Positions 12,501-21,189 of a stretch of 64,000 nt of DNA are shown piece by piece (position 1 is the stretch's first letter; each line of letters begins with the position of its first letter). The stretch is from Tenodera sinensis. Lineage: Eukaryota; Arthropoda; Insecta; Mantodea; Mantidae. The notes below the pieces were generated by a model. It was not told where the DNA came from. It did no database searches and worked only from the letters and a program-made list of their open reading frames with translations. The DNA is taken from assembly GCA_030765045.1 (NCBI GenBank), contig CM060965.1:61718787-61782786 (forward strand). The letters are read 5' to 3'. The position numbers and the translations under genes were made by a program.

Positions 12501-15500
12501 CATCACTTTCTCTACTCTTGTACTAACCATTCTAACAAACTCTTATTCCAATATCTCCATGTTAGTTAAGATAAACATTCGTACAAATTATCTTATTGCT
12601 TATTTCCTTGTAGGTGCAAGGGAGATATTAGAATACAGCAGGCTTTGTGCGACAGTCAAATCTTTTTGACCTTTGAGATTCCGTTCTCTTTGCACGATTA
12701 ACATATAAAAAAATGAACAAAGTTGTTGCATTTCGCTAAAGTTCTAAGTTTTCTGAAACTCACACACATAACAAGGAATATCTCCGAAATGGTTCACCCT
12801 ACAAGAAAATTTATTTAGACATAAATTATGTATTTTACCAAGATCTACGTTTTTTGTATAGTATGATTTGGTCTATCAGTTAAGCAAAAGTCGTCCAGAG
12901 TAAATACGTCTACAGGGGCTATAGTCAGAAAATTCAAGATATACACTTCATTTGTCATAAAAATATCTCAAACATATGGCATTTTAATCAAAATCGTTAG
13001 AGCCATTTTCAAGAAAATCAACATTTTTGAAAAATTTTCCATGTAAAGGTAGTTTAGGGTGGGGCTATTTTCTTCAAAATCTTTGTGTCACATCCTTGAA
13101 CGACATTAAACTTAAATACCAACTTTTTGTTTTTGAGTTATGCTGTCCACAGACTGACCCTTTTCTAAAAATGCTTTTTTTGGATTCAGGGGGCCTCAAA
13201 ACATATATTTCCGGTGAAATCTCGACATCGAATTTTTGGGTGGAATACAATACTTCCCCTATTTACCAGTAGAGAAAGTAAAAATATTAGTATGAAAAAA
13301 TAAAAGATGGGAACTACCAAACATTCAAACAGTAATTCCTGAGTATCCTTGAAAAACGGCAGTTGCAACCTTCAGGTTGATTACAGGACATGATTGTCTG
13401 ACAAAACATTTGAACAGAATTGGGATATATTCTTCACCACTATGTCTTCTATGTGATCTGCAAGAGGAAATGGACTGAGACCACCTTCAAATATGCCAGG
13501 CCACTTCTAGCGCCCCATCCACCAGTGAAAAATATTGGAGATCAAGAGGATTAATGGCTTCATTGTCAAAAATCCAGCATTTAACAATTTCTGCCTCACA
13601 AAAATACCAACTTGTGTACATGAGGGATGTAAAATTTAATTTTTTGTGCTAAATAATCCCATTTTTAACCAACATTTTTATACACAAATGGGATTCTGTG
13701 AGGAAATTATAGTACAACTCTGATTAAATAGATTCTAGCACAAACAATGGTAATGGTTTGGGAGTGTGAGAAAGGGAATGAGGATCATTTTTACAGCATT
13801 CTTCTCAGAACTATATTGTTGATATGTGCTTATTTGGAGAAACCTTCACCATGGTTTTCCTCCAAAACCTTGATGTTAAAATTAGATTGGTTAATTTAGT
13901 AGTAATGCACCTCTTTAAACATTTTACTTTAATGTTCATGTGAAGTGAGTATTTTTACATGCGTTGCAAACTATTTTAAAAAGTAGCTTTGTTATAATCA
14001 CATTTGTTCATTTTGAGCACAATATAGTGAAAGCCTTGAATCTTTGAACCTTCTGTGCTGACATTACCTATATGTTGTTTCTTGTTAAATGTACACCTTC
14101 TCCAGGTTTGTTTTTATAAAGCACTTCATTTAGAATAGGTTTATTTTTTAAGCAAATAGATTAAAAAAAGGAGAAAAAAAATATTAAGAATTTATGCAGT
14201 TAAGTTAAACTTAACTACAGAAGAAGCAATTTTTCAACCTTTTAATGTTGATTCAGGAAATCTACCAAAGTTGATTGGAGATATACAGAATCTGGAGAAA
14301 AAGTGCGTGTGTCAGCGAGGACGGGGCGAATCATCCCAGTTCCCAAATCTGCGGAAGAAACATGGGATTATAAAACAAAAAGCATATACAAAGGTAAAGT
14401 GTAATTCCATCAAATTAAGAACAGTATTTTGTCTTACTCTTTTAATATCAAACTGTCATTCAAATGAACTGAATTACCCAGACATTACTCTATTTATCTT
14501 TAAGCGTCTGCAAATTGTTCCCATAAACAAACGCTATTTTGCAAAAGACTCCTTACCTCTGCAACCATCATAACTATACAAAGCTGAATTTTGCAACAGA
14601 ACAGTACGTCTACACACAAAGCATGCAGCAGTGGCTGGCAGAAGCTTGAAGCCAATGAATAGCATAAGCAGCTCTGTGACATTGAAATATTTGAGAAAAT
14701 GAAGTTAGTTGTCTTAAGAAATTCTGTTGGGTATGATTTGTGCAGCTATCATTAGGCATTAAATATTTTGCTGCAGGTTGTATTCTTACAGAATATACAC
14801 AAGTTAATGGTTTTATATAGTAATTATATGCATTAAAAACACTCGCAGAATTTATGGCCATACTGTGCAAATGGAATGTGATGAGGCATAGTAGGTGAGC
14901 TACCAAAAGAATGAAGTAAGGCAGAACCAGTTCCCTACACTGTGCCGTCACATGCACATAACTTGAATCCTCTTTAATGTAGCTGGACTGCTATGCTTAG
15001 TGATGACATTTTGTGTTATACTACAGTTCCACTTAACATAAGGGAAAGACCATAAGAATGTGTGCAGAATTATTAAATACAGTTTACTGAAACTGCTGAA
15101 ATTATACCATTCAACCCATATGGTTGAATGACTTTCCAACATTATGTAGTTTAAATATCTTTTAAGCTTTTACTCTTGGGTATACTGCTTGTTGCTGCTG
15201 TACAAGTCATTTATAATTTTGTGAAAAAGTTCAACCCTGTAAACCTAATATCTGCACTTTTGAATAGAGAGTATGTCTCCTAATTGTAAATTCTTTGTTT
15301 TTGAAGATCCCTATTAAAATGCAATTCACTATTAATTTGAACGTACCACATTTATAGACCATTTCTTACTTTTGTTTTTGAAAACATTTCTTATCCTTTT
15401 ATCAATTAATTCAAGTGCAGAATGGCGAAATAATGCTCAAATCAGCGTAGGAATTGAAATGTAACCTTATCTAGACATCTTGCCTGAAATTTGAACTTGG

Positions 15501-15803
15501 GTAAACAGGATACCTCTACATTGTGGAGTTTATCATAAAATTAATAGGATCTTCACAAATCAATTTCAATGCAAGTTAAGTGTCTTATAATTAATATTCC
15601 CTGCAAATGCACTATTTCTGAGGTTACCTTCTGCTCCAATTAACATGCATAATTCTTATATTTCAGAATCAAGCAAAGATACTACAGAGGACGATGTCTC
15701 AGATATTACTTATGAGCCAAGCCTAAAGACATTTGAAATGGATATTATGGAACAAATGAATGTGAAAGAAGATCGGATACCTCCTAAAACATATTGGTAC
15801 TGA
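3482..15803 (+). CDS. mRpL24: Mitochondrial large ribosomal subunit protein uL24m (mRpL24), 5 exons
   Basis: The joined exons 3482-3577, 3769-3954, 9122-9324, 14257-14393 and 15667-15803 give 759 nt, that is 252 residues plus a TGA stop. All junctions are GT..AG and phases match (0, 0, 2, 1). The product is the mitochondrial uL24 protein, which binds 23S-like rRNA early in assembly of the large mitoribosomal subunit. The N-terminus (MRLAITLLNKV..KYSNLP) is basic and fits an import presequence. Exon 2 holds the family motif RKKYRFTTNRPWTG. Exon 3 begins with the KOW domain (VEILVGRDKGKQGIVSQVI), followed by NWVIVEGLN, DFPGVV, SEAPLLV and LVDPSDL. The length is close to insect homologues (about 250 residues). 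The ATG at 3482 is chosen because the exon 1 peptide matches the family and is in phase with exon 2. Introns 2 and 3 are several kb and full of repeats. It converges with Mdh1. Confidence 0.95.
3769..3954 (+). CDS. mRpL24: mRpL24 exon 2
   Basis: The acceptor is CTTGCTTTCAG and the donor GTAAGC. The 62 codons start VYWRNPRG and end WSFFKGDR, with RKKYRFTTNRPWTG in the middle. Phase is 0 at both ends. Confidence 0.95.
4443..5790 (-). pseudogene. hAT-type transposase relic (CGGBP1-like) in mRpL24 intron 2
   Basis: On the - strand, 5629-5303 reads FREINIELCAAFTQAGIPLN, GFLEKYTKMSKTNESTLKKTY, then IGIIVDETILNGT with frame slippage. This resembles the N-terminal half of the hAT/ZBED-derived proteins often annotated as CGG-repeat-binding-like, where VDET carries the first catalytic acid. 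The C-terminal-like part is at 4805-4443 (NYKYLTAAIKLLEEQGLEKE, FSVYKDIVSPNRNRLTFKN). Stops and frameshifts separate the pieces, so it is non-functional. It is antisense to mRpL24 and wholly intronic. Confidence 0.65.
5800..7762. other. mRpL24 intron 2, nothing recognised
   Basis: This is AT-rich intronic sequence. I found no transposase domain, SINE box or palindrome that I could support. The short open frames (64-71 codons) have biased, low-complexity composition. Confidence 0.5.
7772..7891 (+). mobile_element. Family B retroelement, 5'-truncated (B1)
   Basis: This is the last 120 bp of family B: TGGTGCTCTCTTAAAAGCGG, GTGAAAAATATTG, GGATTAATGACTTCATTGTC and CAGCATTAGCTAACAACAAA. It is flanked by a direct repeat ATATTTTAT (7763-7771 and 7892-7900). 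A truncated 5' end, an ACA-type tail and a target-site duplication are typical of LINE-mediated insertion. Confidence 0.8.
7901..8703. other. mRpL24 intron 2, nothing recognised
   Basis: No repeat or exon could be identified. Two overlapping frames of 84-91 codons at 8253-8538 look like chance open frames in an AT-rich intron. Confidence 0.45.
8718..8783 (-). mobile_element. 66-bp retroposed fragment with CACT-repeat tail
   Basis: A perfect 14-bp direct repeat GAGATGCATTAAGA (8704-8717 and 8784-8797) brackets 66 bp. These consist of GTGA-type tetranucleotide repeats followed by AGGGCCCGTCGACAGCTAGG and TCATTAGAGCCCC. In the reverse orientation this is a short body ending in (ACTC)n, like the 3' end of a LINE or SINE. 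The family is not named. Confidence 0.6.
9122..9324 (+). CDS. mRpL24: mRpL24 exon 3 (KOW domain)
   Basis: The acceptor is TTTGATTTTGCAG and the donor GTAAGT. It encodes VEILVGRDKGKQGIVSQVI (KOW motif, conserved glycine present) through LVDPSD, with the last Leu codon split in phase 2. Confidence 0.97.
10018..10560 (+). pseudogene. Penelope-like GIY-YIG endonuclease, frameshifted and split by SINE1
   Basis: Skipping the SINE, the frame reads IPNYKKSGIYQFSCLDCDKV then YIGKTKHHLETSIKEHFKNI. This is a GIY-YIG domain (G-I-Y ... Y-I-G-K-T, Arg position degenerate) preceded by the CCHH-like Cys pair of Penelope-like elements. Upstream, TYHSWTNKKLAKVFKVHGIT resembles the reverse-transcriptase-to-endonuclease linker. 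In-frame stops and a frameshift (around 10125) make it non-functional. The reverse transcriptase core is missing, so this is a 5'-truncated copy. Confidence 0.72.
10174..10403 (+). mobile_element. Full-length SINE1, inserted in the GIY-YIG domain
   Basis: This 230 bp insert is flanked by the perfect 13-bp direct repeat TCTGGCATTTATC (10161-10173 and 10404-10416). The head has A-box TGGCTCAGTTGG and B-box GGTTCAAATCC. The body runs through ACGGCAGCTCCATGTCAG and TGGCATGTAAAATAACTCC to TTAAACAACAATATC with a T-rich end. Removing it restores the Penelope-like reading frame S-G-I-Y-Q. Confidence 0.9.
10870..11080. other. mRpL24 intron 3, nothing certain
   Basis: This is a short AT-rich stretch. 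It may be upstream sequence of the LINE fragment that is clear from 11229, but the resemblance is too weak to claim. Confidence 0.3.
11083..11226. mobile_element. 144-bp Tc1/mariner-type MITE
   Basis: The ends are inverted repeats (CACCCGTGGACAAAAAAA at the left, the complement of TTTTTTTGTCCACGGGGG at the right). They are flanked by TA on both sides (11081-11082, 11227-11228), the usual Tc1/mariner target duplication. There is no coding capacity. Confidence 0.75.
11318..12316 (-). mobile_element. LINE fragment with ORF1-like sequence inserted in the Jockey LINE
   Basis: This 999 bp insert is flanked by AACAGCACTT (11308-11317) and AACAGTACTT (12317-12326), a 10-bp duplication with one change. 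On the - strand it opens ICEAFRFGNRRGRRNILVKF, QAKKLRGTDIYINRDLTYKQ and LRRLIEQRRSAHKQGKVAYI. That pattern is shared with ORF1-type proteins of several LINE families (the Arg-rich core, KLRG and the L-T-x-x-Q/E-R helix). The 158-codon + strand frame at 11666-12142 is the antisense shadow of its downstream part. Confidence 0.6.
12483..13279 (-). repeat. Family A repeat, near full length (A1)
   Basis: The copy runs from TCTGATGTGTTGCACTCACA to CCAGTAGAGAAAGT in the reverse orientation. It sits in an A-run of the Jockey LINE, so the T/A-rich target is visible on both sides. It carries the 81-codon + strand open frame seen in other A copies; I do not regard that frame as a gene. Confidence 0.85.
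13590..14256. other. Rest of mRpL24 intron 3, nothing recognised
   Basis: AT-rich; no repeat family of this window recurs here. The branch and pyrimidine tract before the exon 4 acceptor lie at its end. Confidence 0.5.
14257..14393 (+). CDS. mRpL24: mRpL24 exon 4
   Basis: The acceptor is GTTGATTCAG and the donor GTAAAG. The first base completes Leu. It then encodes KSTKVDWRYTESGEKVRVSA, TGRIIPVPKSA and ETWDYKTKSIYK, all family hallmarks. Confidence 0.95.
14394..15666. other. mRpL24 intron 4, nothing recognised
   Basis: No known repeat or domain found. The 60-115 codon frames on the - strand are unrelated to known families as far as I can tell. Confidence 0.5.
15667..15803 (+). CDS. mRpL24: mRpL24 exon 5 with stop codon
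   Basis: The acceptor is TATATTTCAG. Together with the G of exon 4 it encodes ESSKDTTEDDVSDITYEPSL through DRIPPKTYWY, then TGA. The acidic stretch followed by KTYWY matches the family C-terminus. Confidence 0.93.
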
Positions 15804-15888
15804 TTTTTTTTGTATAAAACTATAGTTGTCTAAAGCATTTTGTAGAACTGTCAAGAATGTACATATAAGAAACTGTTGTAATCAGTGT

Positions 15889-15894
15889 AATAAA
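15889..15894 (+). terminator. Polyadenylation signal AATAAA of mRpL24
   Basis: AATAAA lies 86 nt after the stop codon in an AT-rich 3' UTR, at ordinary spacing for an insect gene. The cleavage site would be 10-30 nt further on. Confidence 0.7.
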
Positions 15895-16174
15895 TATGGA
15901 AAAGCTATAAAGCTACTTTCTGAAATTGTTTATTTATAAAATCTTTCAGGTTAACACACTGAATTTGCAACCCCTTTGATTCCATAGTTAGTAACATAAA
16001 AAACAGTTTTCACATAATGTGATGGATGTGGAGATTCCCCCTTTCCAGGGCACAAGTTAAATGCTTTGGTAAGCACATAGTCTGCAATCATTCTCAGTTA
16101 TTCATTATAAATATTGTTAGTTGGACATCATTTTCTCGGTTTTATACACTTGTTTTGCAGCACCTTCCATTTTT

Positions 16175-16951
16175 ACTTTCTCTACTACATGTAGTAAAGT
16201 AGAGGAATTATTGTACTCCATACAAAAAAGGATTTTTAGAAAAAGGTACGTGTCAGTATGTGGACAACATAACTCAAAAAGGAAAAGTTGGTTAAAAACC
16301 AACGTTAAGTTTAATGTCTTTCAAGGATGAAACACAAAGACTTTGAAGAAAACTACCCTTTACATGGAACATTTTTTGAAAATGGCGAATGAAATGTATA
16401 TTTTGAATTTTCTGGCTATAGCCTATGTAGATCTGTTGACTTTTGAATAATTTGTAAACCATAAGAGATAGGCCAAATCTTACTATACAAAAAGTGTAGA
16501 TCTCGCTAAAACACAATTTATGACCAAATACATTTTTTTGTAGAGTGAACCATTTCACAGATATTCCTTGTTATTTGTGTCAGTTTTCGAAAAAAACATC
16601 CATCTAATGCAATATCGTTCATTTTTTATATGCTAACAGTGCAAAGAGAACGGAATGTCAAAGCTTTGAAGGATTTGACAAACTCTCAAAGCCCATTCTC
16701 ATATTCCCATATTCTCCTTGCACCTACAAGGAAATAAACAATAAGATAATTTCTGCAAATGTTTATCTCAACTAACACGAAGAAGATATAGGAATAAGAT
16801 AAATAAGGAAAATTGAAGCTATTAACAGTGAAGCAACAAGATAAGTGAAGTTTTTAGTTTCTAATTTGTTCTTACTTTAGAATAGGAATAAGAGTTTGTA
16901 AGAATGGTTAGTACAAGAGTAGAGAAAGTCATGTGAATGGAACACATCAGA
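16175..16951 (+). repeat. Family A repeat (A2), first of a tandem pair
   Basis: It starts ACTTTCTCTACTACATGTAG (terminal palindrome) and ends ACACATCAGA. It contains an 82 bp insertion with a 12-bp target duplication (16788-16799 and 16882-16893). Only TTTTT separates it from the next copy at 16957. Confidence 0.85.
16800..16881 (+). mobile_element. Penelope-like terminal fragment, 82 bp
   Basis: ATAGGAATAAGA is duplicated on both sides (16788-16799, 16882-16893). The insert contains AAGATAAGTGAAGTTTTTAG and TTCTAATTTGTTCTTACTTT, which resembles the end of the Penelope-like arm at 10820-10869. A related, longer copy is at 27123-27270. Confidence 0.55.
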
Positions 16952-16956
16952 TTTTT

Positions 16957-18330
16957 ACTTTCTCTAGTGGTATATGTTGTTAGCTAATGCTGGATTTCTG
17001 ACAATGAAGTCATTAATCCTCTTGCTCTCCAATATTTTTCACTGATGATATTGAAGAGAGCAATAGCAGTAATAGTAACTGTTTTTTAGAGAGCACCATA
17101 TTTTTATGTTTTGGCAGTCACATTGCTCTCTCACAACCCCCAGAATGTCTGGAGGACCACACCTGTCGTTGGTTTATGGGTCTCACCGATCTGACTGGGA
17201 GAGTTATCAAAATAAATTCACTGACCATATCCTCTGATCACCAATCAGAAGATGTATTACATGCCATGACAGGTCAGCATGTTAGGGGTTATGATTTTAT
17301 AGAGAAATGGAGAGGTTGGAAAAATAAAGACTCCCTAGCCCTCGGGAACCCTAATAGCATCGGGGTCGGAAGAGAACAAGAGATGACCAAGGTAAGGTCA
17401 GATAGAAAAGTTACAGTGAGGAGCAAAACACCAGTAAGTGGAAGTAATGTTCTGCTGAGCTTGGGTACCTTGTGGTTGCTATTCACATATCCCCTAGACG
17501 GAGACCCCTGAGTCATCTAGTGGTATATAGAAGTATTGTATTCCACCCAAAAATTTGATGTCGAGATTTCACTGAAAATATGTTTTCAGACCCCCTGAAT
17601 CCAAAAAAAAGCATTTTTAGAAAAAGGTCCTTTGTGTGTGTCTGTCAGTCTGTGGACAGAATAACTCAAAAACCAAAAATGGGTTAAAAACCAAATTTGG
17701 TATTTAAGTTTGTCTTTCAAGGCTGCGACATGAAGATTTTGAAGAAAATAGCCCCATCCTAAACTACCCTTTACATGGAAAATTGTTCAAAAATTGTGAT
17801 TTTCTTGAAAATGGCTAACGATTTTGATTAAAATGTTATGTTTGAGATATTTTTATGACAAATGAAATGTATATCTCGAATTTTCTGGCTATAGCCCCTG
17901 TAGTCGTATTTACTCTGGACGACTTTTGCATAATTGGTAAACGGTTAGCACTAGATCAAATTATACTATACAAAAAATGTTTATCTTGCTAAAATACACA
18001 ATTTATGTCTGAAAAATTTTCTTATACGGTGAACCATTTCGGAGATATTCCTTGTTATGTGTGTGAGTTTTGGAAAACTTAAAACTTTCGTGAAATGGAA
18101 CATCATTGTTCATTTGCTTTGCATGTTAAGTGTGCAAAGAGAACAGAATCTCAAAGCTTTAAAAGATTTGACTATCGCTCAAAGTTTACTGTATTCTAAT
18201 ATTCCCCTAGCATCAACAAGGAAATAAGCAATAAGATAATTTATACAAATGTTTATCTTAACACGAAGAAGAGTTTGTAAGAATGGTTAGTACAAGAGTA
18301 GAGAAAGTCATATGAGTGCAACACATCAGA
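16957..18330 (+). repeat. Family A repeat (A3), split by family B
   Basis: The copy begins ACTTTCTCTAGTGG and ends CACATCAGA. After removal of the 540-bp B element and one target-duplication copy, about 820 bp remain, close to the full-length A6. It includes the internal GTGTGTGTCTGTCAGTCTGT seed. Confidence 0.85.
16976..17515 (-). mobile_element. Family B retroelement, full length (B2)
   Basis: This 540 bp insert is flanked by the 13-bp duplication TCTAGTGGTATAT (16963-16975, 17516-17528). Its 3' end (left) is the GTTGTT complement of the (ACA)n tail next to the LINE-derived codons ending I-Q-H-stop. Its 5' end (right) is the complement of TGACTCAGGGGTCTCCGTC. The 75-codon - strand frame at 17289-17516 recurs in B4 and B5. 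Confidence 0.9.
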
Positions 18331-18473
18331 TTTTTTAAAAAAAGTGTGTACATCATATATTGAATGACCCTAGTACTATATGCATTGTCTAAAGCTGACC
18401 CATTTTCTGGCCAGAAAAATTACAGTTGCTTAACCATGGCCATCTATATCTTGGGATGAAAGAAAAGAAAATG

Positions 18474-19432
18474 TTGGTTTGGGTGGCTCAGTTGGTTAGA
18501 CGCTGGCCTACTGATCCCAAGGTCACAGGTTCAAACCTGGCCCAGACTGATGGTTTTTAAGTGTGGCAGAAATTGTATGTTGAAATGCATCAGGGAAAAG
18601 ATTAAAGTCAATATTGAATATGCCAAGTTATTTAGACATAACACATGTAAATATTGTATACACAATGTGATTATCAAAATTGTATTTCTTAATCCATGTC
18701 CCGAATCCATTTGGATACAAAAGGAATGACCATATGATCGACGCATCACAATCAAATCAATGAATAGCCAATCCATCACAGTTACCATGCCCATAACTAG
18801 GGAAATAAACAATTACCCTAATAGAGAGATAATATAGTGATATATGTGTCACTAAAGAGGGCCACATATTCGTACCGCGGAATAACATATTTTGTCGGCA
18901 ATCCAACGATGTTGAATTGTATCGTCGAAGGACATCTGGTTGAATACCATGCGTAAATATTCAACATGTGCAAATTTCGTAAATGTTATAAAATATTTAT
19001 GAAAGAAAGAAGTGAGGATTTAACACAAAGAAACCATGAAGTTCCAGAACACAATAGCTTCGGTACCTAAAAGTATTATTTCTTACAAAAGAGTGAAGAT
19101 AAAGTGTTGCAAGTTAATGGTAATTAAGTTGATACTGTGGAAAATTTGAATATTTATTGGAAATAATACTAATACCTCACTCTTACTTGTCTGCATGTAC
19201 CCATAATGCCCTGGAGATGAGACTCATTGCTGCATTACTACATTGTTAAAAAGCCCATTCATAAAAACAAATGCTACATTAAGAAGCATTTGCAAAAACT
19301 GCTACATAAGTGTGCTTAAAACGACAGCTCTATGTCAGATTTTCTGGCATGTAAAACAACTCCTGTGGGACAAAATTTGCACATCGTAACGCTGATGTGA
19401 TCCTGGTAATCGACAGCATTGTTAAACAAAAT
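18474..19432 (+). mobile_element. SINE1 split by a solo LTR
   Basis: The head (18474-18561: GGGTGGCTCAGTTGGTTAGA, B-box GGTTCAAACCT) and the tail (19307-19432: TAAGTGTGCTTAAAACGAC to TTGTTAAACAAAATA) are the two halves of one SINE1. They are separated by a 745 bp insert and share the duplicated TAAG. Without the insert the sequence is colinear with the copy at 10174. Confidence 0.88.
18562..19306. mobile_element. Solo LTR (745 bp, TG..CA ends, TAAG duplication)
   Basis: The element starts TGTGGCAGAAATTG and ends AAAACTGCTACA, so it has the TG..CA ends of an LTR, with a short imperfect inverted pair. It is flanked by TAAG (18558-18561, 19307-19310). There is no coding sequence. A 4-bp duplication is usual for Gypsy-type integration, but the family is not identified. 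Confidence 0.72.
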
Positions 19433-19439
19433 AATTTAT

Positions 19440-20375
19440 AATTTAATTTGGGATAAAATATCTGTAGCATTTGTCTTATTTAGGCATTTTCTGTGGAGAA
19501 AATAACCACTTTCTACTCAATGACATTCTCAATAAAAAGTCAAAGCCTTTTTCTCAAATATTTATGAATTGAAATTAGGTGTTTTATAGCCTGCATCCAT
19601 CAGAAAGAATAGAACTTTCCAATGGTGAAAGAATTATCAGTCTATTGATTTTCTTTTTGTAATATTGGTACAGAGGTTTAAGATATTTGCAAAATAAATA
19701 AAATGTATACCTAGAATTTTTTGTGAATAACTGCTAAGCCCTCTTCATTCTCATTGAACTTTGTGTAACACATAAAAACATAAGAGCTTGTAAAATATTA
19801 GTAGACAGCTTCAAAATTACATGATTATTTTTCTTTTCCTGCATAGGCTAACTACTAACAAAAACTTCTTACAATATTCACAGCTTTTTTTTTGTTTTCA
19901 CATTGTCCATGCAACCAATCTATAGTGCTTAAATTGAGATTATGTCTTGCAAACATATAGTAAGAAAATGAAATGGGTAGAAGAATCAGTTTTTCTAGGA
20001 AAATTGTGTATGGAAAAATAAGTAATCTGAAATAAGCAGAGAAAGTTATATTAGAGTAGCTGCAAAACAAAAATGAATGTTGGTCCACCCAATACAGTTG
20101 CCCAATGACAGGGATTAAAGATATGTCTGTCTTTGTCACACTGAAACCGAAACTGTCTTGCATGTAAACATGTTAAACTCTCCGAGATGCTGTAGTTATA
20201 ATGAGTAGGATATTCACCCTTGTCATATAAATTAATAGCTCTATGTAAAACAACTTTGGAAAATCATCTAAGTTGATAGCACATTTTTTACTGCTTGATG
20301 TTTTCCAAGAGACCTAAATATGGAAACTTCTGATTTAGTTAACTGCTTGCCTTTTTTAATGTTTGTCACAGAGCG
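19440..20375. other. No gene or repeat recognised
   Basis: AT-rich intergenic DNA between the convergent genes. A 102-codon - strand frame (20163-19855) has no recognisable motif. Confidence 0.45.
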
Positions 20376-20469
20376 AGCACTCACGTGACAAGCTGGTGCC
20401 ATTAATACTTGACTAAGTGAAATTTGTACTGGTGCTGTCTAGAATTAATATTGCTTCGGATTGAGCAAT

Positions 20470-21180
20470 GAGACTATTATTTCTCTCCGAGTGTGGTACT
20501 AGGTGGAATGAATAAACACTCGATGTAACTTCACTATAATATATTACTTTATTAACACTTTTTTCGTCGTTACAATTGAATTATCTTTCGTCGCACCTAT
20601 TTATATCTTATTGATAGTCTTTTCTACTCACATCCACGCGAGTTATAGAAACACGTCTTCACATCGCAAACATACAGATGCTATTAACAATTCCAGCGCC
20701 ACTTTACATGATGCTATCTTTGTTGTATACATCCGCGTATGCGTTCATCAAATAGTTCCCATATTGTTAGGGAAGCGATCTTTAGCTATTCTCCCTTCGC
20801 TTTTAATATTAAACACGTATAATTCTTTTATTTATATATATTAAATTTAAATGTGAAACTTAACATTTATGACTTTTTAAACAAACTTAATTTCTTGTAA
20901 CAATGAACAATAGCAACACGTTTTCGTTACTCAACTAATTCGTATCAACACCAAAAATAAATTACATTTGCAATAAATATTTACATAAATGATTTCCTTT
21001 TGGAGTCTTACAATATTCTGTCTCAGTACGTTCAAAAACTTCTTTGATAACTGTTTGAAAAACAATATTTTTGGCCTGCTTATATAGCCTTACAAGTGAT
21101 CTCGCAATCACAACTAAGCATACTTGCACTGCACTTGCTAAGCGATGTATTTACCGACTTTGAAAACCACATCTGTGCTC
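20470..21180 (-). mobile_element. Possible LTR with TATA box
   Basis: The block is richer in CpG than its flanks. On the - strand it has GGCTATATAAGCAGG (near 21080), an AATAAAG polyadenylation-like signal (near 20552), and a downstream ACCACACTCGGAGAG that could be a primer-binding or leader region. This order (U3 TATA, R signal, U5, PBS) suggests one LTR of a retrotransposon read leftwards. The ends and target duplication were not found. Confidence 0.35.
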
Positions 21181-21189
21181 TTAAAGGAT

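Larger units (their letters stand above)
11229..13583 (+). pseudogene. Jockey-type LINE, RNase H and C-terminal end, broken by two insertions
   Basis: Joined across insertions (11229-11317, 12326-12482, 13280-13583), the frame reads IAITSKLSPKKPNN, then QWIPAHCGLSGNDKADFLAK (RNase H-like motif with His and Asp). It continues to LITGHDCLTKHLNRIG, LCDLQEEMD and EKYWRSRGLMASLSKIQH at the C-terminus. These are features of non-LTR retrotransposon ORF2 ends of the Jockey/CR1 group. A second copy of the same 3' end is at 30438-31017. Premature stops and changed residues show it is dead. Confidence 0.78.
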
